64,000 nt of DNA from Sphingosinicella sp. LHD-64 (GCF_031157375.1 NZ_JAVIFV010000001.1:496001-560000); one strand, 5' to 3'. Positions 42,337 to 51,668 are shown, counted from the stretch's first letter. Notes: a model not told the origin generated them from the letters alone. Program-made: numbers and translations.

Positions 42337-42356
42337 TTAAGGCAAATCGGGCTATT

Positions 42357-42390
42357 CCCGGCACGTTGAGTCGACAACCAATGTGCCGGG
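42357..42390 (+). promoter_or_regulatory. Stem-loop ahead of a small ORF
   Basis: cccggcac (42357-42364) pairs with gtgccggg (42383-42390), and inner gttg/caac extend the stem. The 3' arm runs into the Shine-Dalgarno-like gggaaggg (42388-42395) of the small ORF at 42398, so folding would partly hide the ribosome site. It could equally be a terminator after the peroxiredoxin gene. Confidence 0.5.
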
Positions 42391-42397
42391 AAGGGTC

Positions 42398-42556
42398 ATG
42401 GTCCAAAACTTCAACTCGGAACCGAAAGAGGGCCTCAGCGCCCGCGAGATCGCCGCGCGCAACCGCGAAACCTGCGGCAAATCGCTGAGCAACGTGATGA
42501 AGACCGCCGCAACCGCGCGGGAACTGGCGCAAGGTACGTCGCGAAGAAACGGATGA
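42398..42556 (+). CDS. Small hypothetical ORF, 52 residues
   Basis: ATG at 42398 preceded by GGGAAGGG at good spacing; reads MVQNFNSEPKEGLSAREIAARNRE...KSLSNVMKTAATARELAQGTSRRNG. Soluble, charged, possibly one or two helices. No family recognised. A ribosome-site-like signal and a hairpin upstream support it, but conservation was not tested. Confidence 0.45.
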   Translation: MVQNFNSEPKEGLSAREIAARNRETCGKSLSNVMKTAATARELAQGTSRRNG

Positions 42557-42677
42557 AGGCCGGACCCGGACCGTCGTTTTTCCGAAGACAGACCCTCATC
42601 ACGCACTGCCCTTTGTTGTGTCCATAATGACCTCAGGCCACAGTGACTTTTGCGTGAATAGCCATTAGCTTCCTTCA

Positions 42678-42691
42678 GGGCAAAATTGCCC
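42678..42691. promoter_or_regulatory. Short inverted repeat before the Cys-rich secreted protein
   Basis: gggcaa-aa-ttgccc, 6-bp arms around AA, lies 20 bases before the start codon of the next gene. It may be an operator or a small leader hairpin. The rest of 42557-42677 shows no gene. Confidence 0.35.
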
Positions 42692-42710
42692 GGCACGGAG
42701 GAGGAAAGTC

Positions 42711-43043
42711 ATGAAGGTTTCCCGTTTCGGACTCGTTGCATGCGCATCCCTTGCTTTGCTGGTCGGCAGCGCGCCGAGCCATGCCCAGCCGGATCCAGAG
42801 CAATATTGCAGCCAGTATGCCTGGAACTACTGCTCCTATGACCCGCATACCGGCCAGCCCATCCAGGTGACCTTCGAGTGCTGGGAAGCCGCGTTCAACG
42901 ACTGCATGAGTATTTATGGCGGGGTGGACTCGGCGCCTACATGCGGGACCGGACCGGTCGCGGCTAGCGCGGCGACGCTTCAGCCGGTCGCATCACCTCC
43001 ACGGCGAATCGCTCCGCCTGATTGGCGAAGACCAGCAGGTTGA
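42711..43043 (+). CDS. Small secreted cysteine-containing protein
   Basis: 110 residues: signal peptide (SRFGLVACASLALLVGSAPSHA) then PEQYCSQYAWNYCSYDPHTGQP, FECWEAAFNDCMSIYGG and CGTG, five Cys in the mature part, likely disulfide-linked in the periplasm. Family not recognised. GGAGGAG-like site before ATG. The last 27 residues are coded opposite the 3' end of the ybjN-like gene (80-base antisense overlap), so the true C-terminus may be a read-over. Confidence 0.7.
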   Translation: MKVSRFGLVACASLALLVGSAPSHAQPDPEQYCSQYAWNYCSYDPHTGQPIQVTFECWEAAFNDCMSIYGGVDSAPTCGTGPVAASAATLQPVASPPRRIAPPDWRRPAG

Positions 43044-43494
43044 CCGCGAGATTGCCGCGGATGAAGCCGAAATCGGCGGTGAGATAGCGCTGCAGCGCCG
43101 GCCGCCCGTCCTGGGTGATGAAAGCCCGTGAGAAGGCATAGCGCTGGTTGAAGGCCTGGATTCCAGTCGCCATCCGCTCGGCGGGGAGATTGTCCGGCCG
43201 TGTCCAGACCGCCTGGATGCTGATCGCCTTGCAACCCTGCCGGTCGCAGCTGCCGAACAGGATCGCGGCGCGGCGATTGTTCGGGAAGGTGACGGTGAGC
43301 GCCGGCCGCTCCGCTGTCCCGCGCCGCTCGAAGCGCGCGCCGATCTGGGTCAGCACCGCCTCGACCGTCTGATAGCTGAAGGCCGGGATCACCTGCCGGT
43401 TTTCCGGTGCGGCGGGGTTGAAGCGCGACGGCGCGACCTGGGCGGACGCCGCCGACGCGGAAACGAGAATGAGTGCGGCGCAAACGGCTCGCAT
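42964..43494 (-). CDS. YbjN-domain protein, secreted
   Basis: 176 residues: signal peptide (MRAVCAALILVSASAASAQ), then the YbjN-like fold (QTVEAVLTQIGARFERRGTAERPALTVTF, ILFGSCDRQGCKAISIQAVW, FNQRYAFSRAFITQDGRPALQRYLTADFGFIRGNLAVNLLVFANQAERF). YbjN proteins are type III-chaperone-like and of unclear role. Its 3' end overlaps the convergent small secreted protein. Confidence 0.85.
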   Translation of the reverse strand: MRAVCAALILVSASAASAQVAPSRFNPAAPENRQVIPAFSYQTVEAVLTQIGARFERRGTAERPALTVTFPNNRRAAILFGSCDRQGCKAISIQAVWTRPDNLPAERMATGIQAFNQRYAFSRAFITQDGRPALQRYLTADFGFIRGNLAVNLLVFANQAERFAVEVMRPAEASPR

Positions 43495-43512
43495 AGGGGT
43501 CCTCCGAAACTG

Positions 43513-43539
43513 GGTGGCGGGCCCGTGGCGCCCGCCACC
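43513..43539 (-). terminator. GC-rich hairpin downstream of the M2 peptidase
   Basis: ggtggcgggc (43513-43522) and gcccgccacc (43530-43539) form a perfect 10-bp stem with a 7-base loop, 12 bases after the M2 stop on the minus strand. No clear T-run, so a terminator is likely but not certain. Confidence 0.6.
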
Positions 43540-43551
43540 TGTACCGCCGAT

Positions 43552-45438
43552 TTACCCTGCGGTGCGACGAGCGGCGGATTGCGACCAGCCGCACTGCCGC
43601 CCCCTGTTCTGCTCGCGCAGCCAGCCGAGCAGCGGCTGGAAATATTCGACCATCGGCTCGGCGGACATTTCGCGGGTGCCGGTGAAGGCCTGGAGCGCCT
43701 CCGGCCATGGCCGTGAGGCGCCCATCGCCAGCATCTCGTTCAGCCGCCGGCCGACCTCGCGGTTGCCGTAGAAGGAGCAGCGATGGAGCGGCCCGCGCCA
43801 GCCGGCTTGCTCGCACGCCGCCTTGTAGAACTGGAACTGGAGGATGCGGGCGAGGAAATAACGGGTGTAGGGCACGCTCGCCGCGGTGTGATATTTGCCG
43901 CCGGCGTCGAAATTGCGCTCGCTGCGCGGGCTGGGCGGGACGATGCCCTGATATTGGAGGCGCATCTCGTCCCACGCCGCCTGGTAACGGTCCGGCGTGA
44001 TCTGGCCGGAATAGATGCCCCAGCGGTAGCGGTCCATCATCAGGCCGAAGGGCAGGAACGCGATCTTGTCGAGCGCCTGGCGGAGCAGCAGCGCCCGATC
44101 CTGCGCCTCGTTCGGCATCTGGTTCTGCTGCAAGAGACCGATCTGGACGAGATATTCCGGCGTCACCGACAGAGCGATCGTGTCGCCGATCGCTTCGTGG
44201 AAGCCGTCATTGGCGCTGTTGAGGTAGAGGTAGGGCTGCCGGTTGTAGGCGCGCTGGTAGAAATTGTGGCCGAGCTCGTGATGGACGGTGACGAAATCGT
44301 CGCCGTTCACGCGGGTGCACATCTTGATGCGCAGGTCCTCCTGATTGTCGAGATCCCAGGCGGACGCGTGGCAGATCACCTCGCGGTCGCGCGGCTGGGT
44401 GATCATCGAACGCTGCCAGAAGGTCTCGGGGAGCGGCGCGAAGCCCAGGGAGGTGAAGAAGGACTCGCCCTGGCGGACGATCCGCTCCGGCGTGTAGTTG
44501 GCGTGGGTCAGGAGCTCGGTGAGGTCGTAAGGGGCGCCCTCGCCTGCACCCTGCGGCGCGACGACGTCGTAGATATTGCCCCATTCCTGTGCCCAGAGAT
44601 TGCCGAGCAGGTCGGCGCGGATCGGGCCGGTGGGGGGCTGGACGGCATCGCCATATTGGCGGTTGAGGCCGGCCCGCGCGAAGCAGTGGATCTGCTCGTA
44701 GAGCGGGCGGACCTCGCCCCACAGCCGCTCGGTGAGTGCGGCGAACTCGTCCGGGCTCATGTCATATTGCGAACGCCACATCGCGCCGGTGTCGGGAAAG
44801 CCGAGCTCGCGTGCGCCGGCGTTGGAGATTTCGGCCATGCGCGCATAGCCGGTGCGCATCGGCGCGCCGACATTGTCGTTCCAGCTCGTCCACATCTCGC
44901 GGAGCTGATCGGGGTTGCGGACGGTGCCCATCCGCGCCTCGATCTCGTTGCCGGTGAGCTGATCCCCGCCCATCGTGCCGCGGCCGCGGCCATATTGGGC
45001 GCCGAGCTCGGTCGAGATGCGGTTGAGCTCGGCCGCCGCACCCGCCGTGGTCGGCGCCGGCAGGGTGAGACCGGTGCGCAGGATGTTGAGCTTGCGCCGG
45101 GTGTCGGCATCGAGGCCCTGCACATTGGCGTAGCGCGCGGCCTCATTGGCGAAGCGCACGCCCATCTCCGTGCCGATCGTGCCGAAATAGGCATTGAGCG
45201 CATTGGTGTCGTCGGTGATGTAGGTCTGGTTCACCCAGGCAGCACGGGCGCTGATCACCGAGAATTCGGCAAGCTCGCGCTCGGCGCGCTGGATGAAGGC
45301 CTCCGCGCCCGCCTTGGTCGCCGGCGCCGCCTCGCCCGTCTGCGCGGCGGCGGACTGACTTGCGGAGGCGGTGGCGCCGACGGCGGCGACACAGGCGCAA
45401 AGAGCGATGGCGAGCGCGGAGACGCTGGTTCTCATCAA
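43552..45438 (-). CDS. M2-family peptidyl-dipeptidase A (ACE-like)
   Basis: 628 residues. Signal peptide, then an all-helical ACE-type peptidase: HELGH at 387-391 and the third zinc ligand Glu415 (x23 after the second His), as in angiotensin-converting enzyme. Cleaves dipeptides from peptide C-termini in the periplasm. M2 homologues are regular in sphingomonads and xanthomonads. Single copy, not obviously in an operon. Confidence 0.95.
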   Translation of the reverse strand: MMRTSVSALAIALCACVAAVGATASASQSAAAQTGEAAPATKAGAEAFIQRAERELAEFSVISARAAWVNQTYITDDTNALNAYFGTIGTEMGVRFANEAARYANVQGLDADTRRKLNILRTGLTLPAPTTAGAAAELNRISTELGAQYGRGRGTMGGDQLTGNEIEARMGTVRNPDQLREMWTSWNDNVGAPMRTGYARMAEISNAGARELGFPDTGAMWRSQYDMSPDEFAALTERLWGEVRPLYEQIHCFARAGLNRQYGDAVQPPTGPIRADLLGNLWAQEWGNIYDVVAPQGAGEGAPYDLTELLTHANYTPERIVRQGESFFTSLGFAPLPETFWQRSMITQPRDREVICHASAWDLDNQEDLRIKMCTRVNGDDFVTVHHELGHNFYQRAYNRQPYLYLNSANDGFHEAIGDTIALSVTPEYLVQIGLLQQNQMPNEAQDRALLLRQALDKIAFLPFGLMMDRYRWGIYSGQITPDRYQAAWDEMRLQYQGIVPPSPRSERNFDAGGKYHTAASVPYTRYFLARILQFQFYKAACEQAGWRGPLHRCSFYGNREVGRRLNEMLAMGASRPWPEALQAFTGTREMSAEPMVEYFQPLLGWLREQNRGRQCGWSQSAARRTAG

Positions 45439-45499
45439 TGGAGCATCCTCATCCTGAACGGGTTTTCCGACGGATTTGTGGACCCGCTCCGACGGAGGG

Positions 45500-46252
45500 T
45501 CAACGGGCGAGAAAGTCGGCGATTGCCTGGCCCAGCTCGGGCTTGACGACGGCGCTCATATGATTGCCGGGGATCGACCGGAACCGCCCGCCCGGGATCG
45601 CTTCGGCCAGCGCTTCGCCGGAGCCGTTGTCGTCGTCCTCCGATCCGGTGACGACGCGCACCGGCAGGTCGATCGCCGCCAACTCTGCGCGGGTCGTGTC
45701 GACGAAGGTGTCGAGGATGAGCAGCAGCGCTTCGGGATCGCCGCCGGTGGTCTTGAGGAAGGCCTCGGTCATCCATTCGGACGTGCCGCGGGGGAAGCTG
45801 CCGAGATGGGTGAGGACGTTCCGGAAATAGCCGCCCCGCCCCGCCGTATCGAGGATGCCCTCGAGCCCCATGCCGCTCAGCACTGCGCGGCCCGGCTTGG
45901 CGCCCTTCACCAGCATGCGGACGGCGGTGCGGCCGCCAAGCGAGTAGCCGGCGAGGTCATAATCGGTGAGGCCGAGATGGCCGATCAGCGCGAAGCCGTC
46001 CTCGGCGAGGATGTCGGGTGGATAGCGCGCCGGATCGTGCGGCTTGCCGCTGTCGCCATGGGCGCGCAGGTCCGGCATGATGACCCGCAGACCGGCGTCC
46101 GCGAGCAGCCGCGCGTGACCGTAGCGGATCCAGTTGACCTCGGCGTTCGAGAAATAGCCGTGGATCAACACCAGAGGCCGCCCCTCCCCCACCTCCCGCC
46201 AGGCCAGCTCGACGCCGTCGGGCGCGGTGAAACGGTGGACCGTCGGATTCAT
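45500..46252 (-). CDS. Alpha/beta hydrolase
   Basis: 250 residues from the ATG at 46252. Oxyanion HGYFSN (31-36), nucleophile elbow GYSLGG (Ser104), acid near TGSEDDD and His in PGNHMSAV. Cytoplasmic esterase or C-C hydrolase of unknown substrate. Longer upstream frame is Ser/Thr-rich and not family-like. Same strand as queH upstream. Confidence 0.87.
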   Translation of the reverse strand: MNPTVHRFTAPDGVELAWREVGEGRPLVLIHGYFSNAEVNWIRYGHARLLADAGLRVIMPDLRAHGDSGKPHDPARYPPDILAEDGFALIGHLGLTDYDLAGYSLGGRTAVRMLVKGAKPGRAVLSGMGLEGILDTAGRGGYFRNVLTHLGSFPRGTSEWMTEAFLKTTGGDPEALLLILDTFVDTTRAELAAIDLPVRVVTGSEDDDNGSGEALAEAIPGGRFRSIPGNHMSAVVKPELGQAIADFLAR

Positions 46253-46292
46253 CAATGGCTCCGGATGGAAAGGAGATTCGGACTGGAGAGGA

Positions 46293-46949
46293 TCAGCTGT
46301 CGGCGTCGCCGTAGAAGAGCTCGCCGATGCGGATTTCCTCACGCCCTTGGGCAACGCGGTGGGCGTTGGTGTCCCTGAGCGAATAGACGCAGCCGCAATA
46401 TTCCTGCTGGTAGAAATGCTCGCGCTTGGAGATTTCGATCATCCGGCTCGCGCCGCCGCCCTTGCGCCAGTTGAACGTCCAATAGGTCATGTCCGGATAG
46501 TGCGATGCGGCGCGCTCGCCGCAATCGTTGATCTGGTCCATGTTCTTCCAGCGCGAGATGCCGAGCGACGACGTGATCACCGGAAAGCCGTGCTCGTGCG
46601 CGTAGAGCGCGGTCCGCTCGAAGCGCATGTCGAAGCACATCGTGCAGCGGATGCCGCGCTCCGGCTCCCACTCCATGCCCTTGGCCCGCTTGAACCAGTT
46701 GACGGTGTCATAGTCCGCATCGACAAACGGCACATCGTGCTGCTCGGCGAAGCGGATGTTCTCCTCCTTGCGCAGGAGATATTCTTCCTTCGGGTGGATG
46801 TTCGGATTGTAGAAGAAGATCGTGTAGTCGATGCCGCTTGCGGTCATCGCCTCCATGACCTCGCCCGAGCAGGGCGCGCAGCACGAATGCAGCAGCACCT
46901 TCTTGTGGCCGGCGGGCGGGACGAGGACGGGACGTTCGAAATCGCTCAT
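46293..46949 (-). CDS. queH: Epoxyqueuosine reductase QueH
   Basis: 218 residues. [14 protein letters not shown] (Cys23, Cys24, Cys27), [10 protein letters not shown] (Cys102, Cys105), and EYCGCVYS are the cysteine clusters (iron-sulfur and metal sites) of QueH, which reduces epoxyqueuosine to queuosine in tRNA wobble positions, a non-homologous replacement for QueG. Start at the ATG 46949; a start 6 codons earlier is not needed. Confidence 0.94.
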   Translation of the reverse strand: MSDFERPVLVPPAGHKKVLLHSCCAPCSGEVMEAMTASGIDYTIFFYNPNIHPKEEYLLRKEENIRFAEQHDVPFVDADYDTVNWFKRAKGMEWEPERGIRCTMCFDMRFERTALYAHEHGFPVITSSLGISRWKNMDQINDCGERAASHYPDMTYWTFNWRKGGGASRMIEISKREHFYQQEYCGCVYSLRDTNAHRVAQGREEIRIGELFYGDADS

Positions 46950-46982
46950 GGTGCGCGCCCTTAGCACGCTCGCGCCGGCGAA

Positions 46983-47687
46983 TCACGTCCCGGGCTGTGC
47001 GTCCAGCCGACGGGCGACGTCCGGTGCCATCCTCTCGACGACGACCCCGATCCCTTGCGTGGTCGGATGCATGCCGTCCGGGAGAAGCAGGTCCGGCCGG
47101 GTGATCACGCCGTCGAGGAAGAAGGGATAGAGGCCGGTGCCGAACGCCCGCGCGAGCTCCGGATAGATCGGATCGAAGCGGGCGGCATAGTCGGCGCCCA
47201 GGTTGCGCGGCGCCATCATGCCGGTGAGCAGGACCGGGATGTTGCGCCGCCGGAGCTCGGTCAGGATGGCCGCGAGGTTGCGGCGCGTCTCGTCCGGGCT
47301 GATCCCGCGCAGCGCGTCGTTGCCGCCCAGCCCGACGATAGCGAGATCGGGCGCGCGGGGCAGCCCGTCGAGCGTGAAGGCAAGCCGCTGGAGACCGCTC
47401 GCGGTCGTGTCGCCCGACACGCCGGCATTGACGACCGTCGCCGGGACGCCGCGGGCGACGAGCGCCCGCTCCAGCGCCGGCGCGAAGCCCTCGTTCTGCC
47501 GGAGCTGGTAGCCGGCATAGAGGCTGTCGCCGAAGGCGAGGACCAGCCTGCCCTCGGCGACCGGCGCAGCCGTATTCGTCGATGCCGCACGGTCCCCGGT
47601 CGAAATATTCTGGGGTGTTTCGGTTGAACAACTCACGGCCAATTGAACCGCGAGCAGCAGACCTACATATCGCACCAGCTTGAACAT
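46983..47687 (-). CDS. Arylesterase / SGNH hydrolase (TesA-like)
   Basis: 234 residues. N-terminal signal possibly with a lipobox Cys20. SGNH blocks: VLAFGDSLYAGYQL (Ser55), VNAGVSGDTT, VGLGGNDALRG, and DGMHPTTQGI (Asp/His). Similar to TesA/arylesterase, a periplasmic thio- or arylesterase. Divergent from an ABC ATPase with just 18 bases between the start codons, the classical tesA-ybbA arrangement. Confidence 0.9.
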   Translation of the reverse strand: MFKLVRYVGLLLAVQLAVSCSTETPQNISTGDRAASTNTAAPVAEGRLVLAFGDSLYAGYQLRQNEGFAPALERALVARGVPATVVNAGVSGDTTASGLQRLAFTLDGLPRAPDLAIVGLGGNDALRGISPDETRRNLAAILTELRRRNIPVLLTGMMAPRNLGADYAARFDPIYPELARAFGTGLYPFFLDGVITRPDLLLPDGMHPTTQGIGVVVERMAPDVARRLDAQPGT

Positions 47688-47705
47688 CGAAGGAATTCCC
47701 CAGTC

Positions 47706-48404
47706 ATGCGGCCCGACGCCGGCTCCGATATCGTCATCAGCGCGCGCAATGTCACGCTCCAGCTCGGCAGCGGCGGCGCGAGGACCGACGTGCTGAGGGG
47801 AATCGACCTCGACATCCGCCGCGGCGAGAGCATCGGCATCCTGGGGCCATCCGGATCGGGCAAGTCGTCGCTGATGGCGATCCTGTCCGGCCTGGAGCGC
47901 GCGACCGGCGGCAGCGTCAACGTCGCGGGGACCGATTACGGCCCGCTCGACGAGGACGCACTGGCCGCGGCGCGGCGCGGCAGGATCGGCATCGTCCTCC
48001 AGTCCTTCCACCTGCTGCCGACGATGACCGCGCTCGAGAATGTCGCGGTGCCGCTGGAGCTCGCCGGCCTCCCCGAGCCGTTCGCGCGGGCGCAGGCGGA
48101 GCTGGAGGCGGTCGGCCTCGGCCAGCGGCTCGGCCACTATCCGGCGCAGCTCTCCGGCGGCGAGCAGCAGCGCGTGGCGATCGCCCGCGCGGTCGCGCCC
48201 GGCCCCGACATCATCTTCGCCGACGAGCCGACCGGCAATCTCGACGGCCACACCGGCGCGGCGATCATCGACCTTTTGTTCGCGCGACAGGCGGCGGCCG
48301 GCGCGACCCTGATCATCATCACCCACGATCCGTCGCTGGCGGCGCGCTGCGACCGCATCCTCGAAATGGCCGACGGCCTGATCGCGCTGGACCGCGCCGC
48401 ATGA
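47706..48404 (+). CDS. YbbA-type ABC transporter ATP-binding protein
   Basis: 232 residues. Walker A GPSGSGKS (47-54), [15 protein letters not shown] signature, Walker [14 protein letters not shown]-loop THD. Together with the next gene it makes a MacB/LolCDE-like exporter of lipids or peptides; homologues next to tesA are of unproven function. The ATG at 47706 is preferred; a longer frame from 47643 overlaps the divergent gene start. Confidence 0.92.
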   Translation: MRPDAGSDIVISARNVTLQLGSGGARTDVLRGIDLDIRRGESIGILGPSGSGKSSLMAILSGLERATGGSVNVAGTDYGPLDEDALAAARRGRIGIVLQSFHLLPTMTALENVAVPLELAGLPEPFARAQAELEAVGLGQRLGHYPAQLSGGEQQRVAIARAVAPGPDIIFADEPTGNLDGHTGAAIIDLLFARQAAAGATLIIITHDPSLAARCDRILEMADGLIALDRAA

Positions 48405-50920
48405 GGCCGCCCGGCTGGAGCTTCGCCTGGGCCGCGGCCCGGCGCGATCTGCATGCGAGCTTCCGGGGCCTGAGGCTGCTCTTCGTCTGCCTGTTCCTCG
48501 GCGTCACCACGCTGGCGACGATCGGCAGCCTTACCGCCGCGATCACCAGCGAGCTGGCCGGACGCGGCCAGGCGATCCTCGGCGGCGACGTCGAGATCTC
48601 GATGACCCAGCGCGAGGCTACGGCCGAGCAGAAGGCCGCCTTCCGCGCCTTCGGCACCTTGAGCGAGACGCTCCGGATGCGGGCGATGGCGAGCCGCACC
48701 GATGCGCCGCCGGGCGACGGCGCGATCCTGACCGAGTTCAAGGCGGTCGACGGCGCCTACCCGCTCTATGGGACGCTACGGATCGATGATGGCCGGCCGG
48801 TCGCCCGGCTCGCTGCGGACGAGGTGATCGTCGCGCCGGCGCTCGCCGAACGGCTGTCGGTCGGCGTCGGCGATTCGATCCGCTATGGCGAGGCCCGCTT
48901 TCGCATCGCCGGCATCATCGCCGAGGAGCCCGACCGGATCGGCGAGGGCTTCACCTTCGGGCCGGTCGCGCTCACCTCGATCGAGGGCCTGCGCCGCACC
49001 GGTCTCGTCCAGCCGGGCAGCCTGTTCGTCGCCAAATACCGGCTGCGCCTGCCCGGCAACGTCACGCCCTCAAGCGTCGTCGACCGCCTGCGGGAACGCT
49101 ACGTCTCCGAAGGCTGGGCGTTCAAGGACCGTGATCGCGCCGCGCCGGGCGCGAGCCGCTTCTTCGAGCGGATGGGCCAGTTCCTGAGCCTGATCGGCCT
49201 CGCCGCTTTGATCATCGCCGGCATCGGGGTCAGCAACGGCGTCTCCTCCTATCTCGGCCTCAAGCGCGACAGCATCGCGACGCTGAAGGTGCTCGGCGCG
49301 ACCTCGGCCGACATTTCGCGCATCTACCTGCTGCAGATCGGGCTTGTGACGCTGATTGCGGTCGTCGTCGGCCTTGCCGTCGGGGCGCTGCTGCCGCCCG
49401 CCGCGGTCGCGCTGGCCGGCGATCTCCTGCCGGTCCGGCCGGGCTTCGCCGTCTACTGGCTGCCGCTCGCGACCAGCGCCGCCTATGGCCTGCTCGTCGC
49501 CTTCATCTTCGTGCTGCCACCGCTGGCGCGCGCCCGGCTCTATCCGGTCGCGACCCTGTTCCGCGGCGGCGTCGAGAGCGGCGGCCGGCTCGACCGGCGC
49601 AGCCTGCTGCTGGCCGGCGGCGCGGTGGCCACGGTCTTCGCGCTCGCCGTCGCGACGGCGCGCGAGCCGCTGTTCGCCGCTGCGGTGCTCGGCGCGACCG
49701 GCCTCGTCATCCTGCTGCTGTTCGGCATCGGCTGGGGCGTGCGCCGGCTCGCCGAGCGGCTGCCGCGCTCGCGCCGGCCGCTGGTCCGGCTCGCCGTCGC
49801 CGGCCTCTACCGGCCCGGCGCGCAGACCATCGCCCTGGTCATCGCGCTCGGCCTCGCCCTCACCCTGTTCGTGACGCTGGCCGGCATCCAGACCAGCCTC
49901 TCGGCCGAGATCGAGCGTACCGTGCCGCGCCGCGCGCCCAACCAGTTCGTGCTCGACATCCCGGCGACCGAGCAGCGGCGCTTCGAGACGCTGGTCCGCG
50001 ACCAGGCGCCCGCCGCCGAGATCAACGTCGTGCCGACCCTGCGCGGCACGATCACCGCCTTCGCCGGCACCCGCGTCGCCGATCTCGCCGAGCTGCCCGA
50101 CGGCGCCTGGTTCCTGCGCGGCGAGCGCGGCGTCACCTACAGCGGCGCGCTGCCGGAGGGCAGCGAATTGGTCGACGGCGCCTGGTGGCCGGCCGACTAT
50201 CGCGGGCCCCCGCTCGTCTCGCTCGACCGCGAGGCGGCGCGGGTGATGAACGTCGGCGTCGGCGACACGCTGACGGTGAGCGTGCTCGGGCGCCAGATCG
50301 ACGCGCGGATCGCTTCGCTCCGCCAGGTCAATTGGGACACGATGGGGTTCAACTACATCCTCGTCTTCCCGCCCTCGGTGCTGCAGGCCGCGCCGCACAA
50401 CCTCGCCGCGACGATCAGCATGGACGGGAGCCGCGAAGGCGCGGTGTCGCGGGCGCTGCTCGCCGCCTTCCCCTCCATCTCGATCGTCGCGGTCGGCGAG
50501 ATCGTCGCGCAGATCGGCACCCTCCTCGGCCAGATGTCGAGCGCGATCGTGCTCGTCGCCTCGGTCGCGATCCTCGCCGGCATCGCTGTGCTGATCGGGG
50601 CGATCGCCGCCGCGCGCCAGGCGCGCGCCTATGACAGCGTGATCCTCAAGACGCTCGGCGCGACGCGCTGGCAGATCCTCGGCGCCCACGCGCTCGAATA
50701 TGCGGTACTCGCCGCGATCCTGTCGGTCGTGTCGCTCGGCCTCGGCCTCGGCGCGGCCTGGTATGTGATCGTCGAGATTTTCGAGTTCGGCTGGGCGCCG
50801 GACTGGACGGTCGTGCTCGGCACGCTGGGCGCCGGCGCCCTGCTGACGCTGGGCATCGGCATCCTCGGCTCGCTGCCCCTGCTCTCGGTCCGGCCGGCGC
50901 AGGCGCTGCGCACGCTCTAG
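48401..50920 (+). CDS. FtsX-family ABC permease (YbbP-like)
   Basis: 839 residues with about 10 membrane helices: N-terminal helix, large periplasmic domain, a FtsX block (FLSLIGLAALIIAGIGVSNGV...KVLGATSADISRIYLLQ), a middle helix pair, and a second FtsX block (VASVAILAGIAVLIGAIAAARQARAYDSVILKTLGATRWQIL). The doubled FtsX organisation matches YbbP. The start ATG overlaps the ATPase stop (ATGA). Probably moves lipophilic or peptide substrates across the inner membrane. Confidence 0.92.
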   Translation: MRPPGWSFAWAAARRDLHASFRGLRLLFVCLFLGVTTLATIGSLTAAITSELAGRGQAILGGDVEISMTQREATAEQKAAFRAFGTLSETLRMRAMASRTDAPPGDGAILTEFKAVDGAYPLYGTLRIDDGRPVARLAADEVIVAPALAERLSVGVGDSIRYGEARFRIAGIIAEEPDRIGEGFTFGPVALTSIEGLRRTGLVQPGSLFVAKYRLRLPGNVTPSSVVDRLRERYVSEGWAFKDRDRAAPGASRFFERMGQFLSLIGLAALIIAGIGVSNGVSSYLGLKRDSIATLKVLGATSADISRIYLLQIGLVTLIAVVVGLAVGALLPPAAVALAGDLLPVRPGFAVYWLPLATSAAYGLLVAFIFVLPPLARARLYPVATLFRGGVESGGRLDRRSLLLAGGAVATVFALAVATAREPLFAAAVLGATGLVILLLFGIGWGVRRLAERLPRSRRPLVRLAVAGLYRPGAQTIALVIALGLALTLFVTLAGIQTSLSAEIERTVPRRAPNQFVLDIPATEQRRFETLVRDQAPAAEINVVPTLRGTITAFAGTRVADLAELPDGAWFLRGERGVTYSGALPEGSELVDGAWWPADYRGPPLVSLDREAARVMNVGVGDTLTVSVLGRQIDARIASLRQVNWDTMGFNYILVFPPSVLQAAPHNLAATISMDGSREGAVSRALLAAFPSISIVAVGEIVAQIGTLLGQMSSAIVLVASVAILAGIAVLIGAIAAARQARAYDSVILKTLGATRWQILGAHALEYAVLAAILSVVSLGLGLGAAWYVIVEIFEFGWAPDWTVVLGTLGAGALLTLGIGILGSLPLLSVRPAQALRTL

Positions 50921-50947
50921 GGCCGCATAACTCGATCCAGAACATCT

Positions 50948-51031
50948 CGTCATTGCGAGCGAAGCGAAGCAATCCAGAACGGTCTCGAAGACAGGCTGGA
51001 TTGCCGCGTCGCTTCGCTCCTCGCAATGACG
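50948..51031. repeat. cgtcattgcgag palindromic repeat
   Basis: Left arm cgtcattgcgagcgaagcga (from 50948) continues to atccag and faces the inverted ctggattg...tcgcttcgctcctcgc ending aatgacg (51031). Long stem of about 30 bp. Same family as the composite element at 54161. Confidence 0.85.
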
Positions 51032-51059
51032 AAGGAGCGCAAGATATCCGAGTCGGCGG

Positions 51060-51668
51060 TCAGGCGCGGGTGAACTGCATCAGCCAGTTGATCTCCCAGG
51101 TCGTGCCATTGTCCGGCGAGAAGGCCTGTTCCCAGCGCGGCATGCGGGTGTCGACGTCGGTCCAGCGGAAGCGGACCTTGACCGGCCGGTTGTTGTGGAC
51201 GTCATCGCCGATGAAGGTGCCGACCCCGTTCTCGAACCCGCCATAGACCGGCGGCTCGATCCGGGTCGGATTGCGGGCGTCCAGCCACCAGATCGCCCAG
51301 CGCCGGGTCGCCGGATCGAAGGCGCGGATGCCGACGGCACGGTAGATTCCCGATGGCAGCTCCAGCATGTTGTCGTCGACAGTGCCGAGCCCCTCGAGCG
51401 TCAGCCACATCGTGGAGGTACCGTTGAACTCCTGCCAGTCGGTGCTGCCGACCAGCCGGCCGTTGAGGCGGCGGTGGCGGACATTCCAGCGCCCTTCCAG
51501 CCAGGCCCAGTCGCGGCGATGACGATCGAGCTCGGCGCCCGCCGCCGGCGCGTCGCCCTGCGCCGTGGCGGCGGTGGCGCCGGTCGAGATGAAGGTCGAC
51601 AGCGCGCCCATGGCGAAGCCCGCGCCGAGCGCCTCGCGGCGGCTGAGCAGATGGGAAGATTCGGTCAT
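51060..51668 (-). CDS. Tat-exported DUF1579-like protein
   Basis: 202 residues. Twin-arginine signal (LLSRREALGAGFAMGALSTF), then a lipocalin-like beta protein: WAWLEGRWNVRHRRL, GIRAFDPATRRWAIWWLDAR, GGFENGVGTFIGDD, RWEQAFSPDNGTTWEINW. Members with this pattern are periplasmic and of unknown function. Divergent from the WYL regulator with a gap of 84 bases, so it may be its target. Confidence 0.82.
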   Translation of the reverse strand: MTESSHLLSRREALGAGFAMGALSTFISTGATAATAQGDAPAAGAELDRHRRDWAWLEGRWNVRHRRLNGRLVGSTDWQEFNGTSTMWLTLEGLGTVDDNMLELPSGIYRAVGIRAFDPATRRWAIWWLDARNPTRIEPPVYGGFENGVGTFIGDDVHNNRPVKVRFRWTDVDTRMPRWEQAFSPDNGTTWEINWLMQFTRA

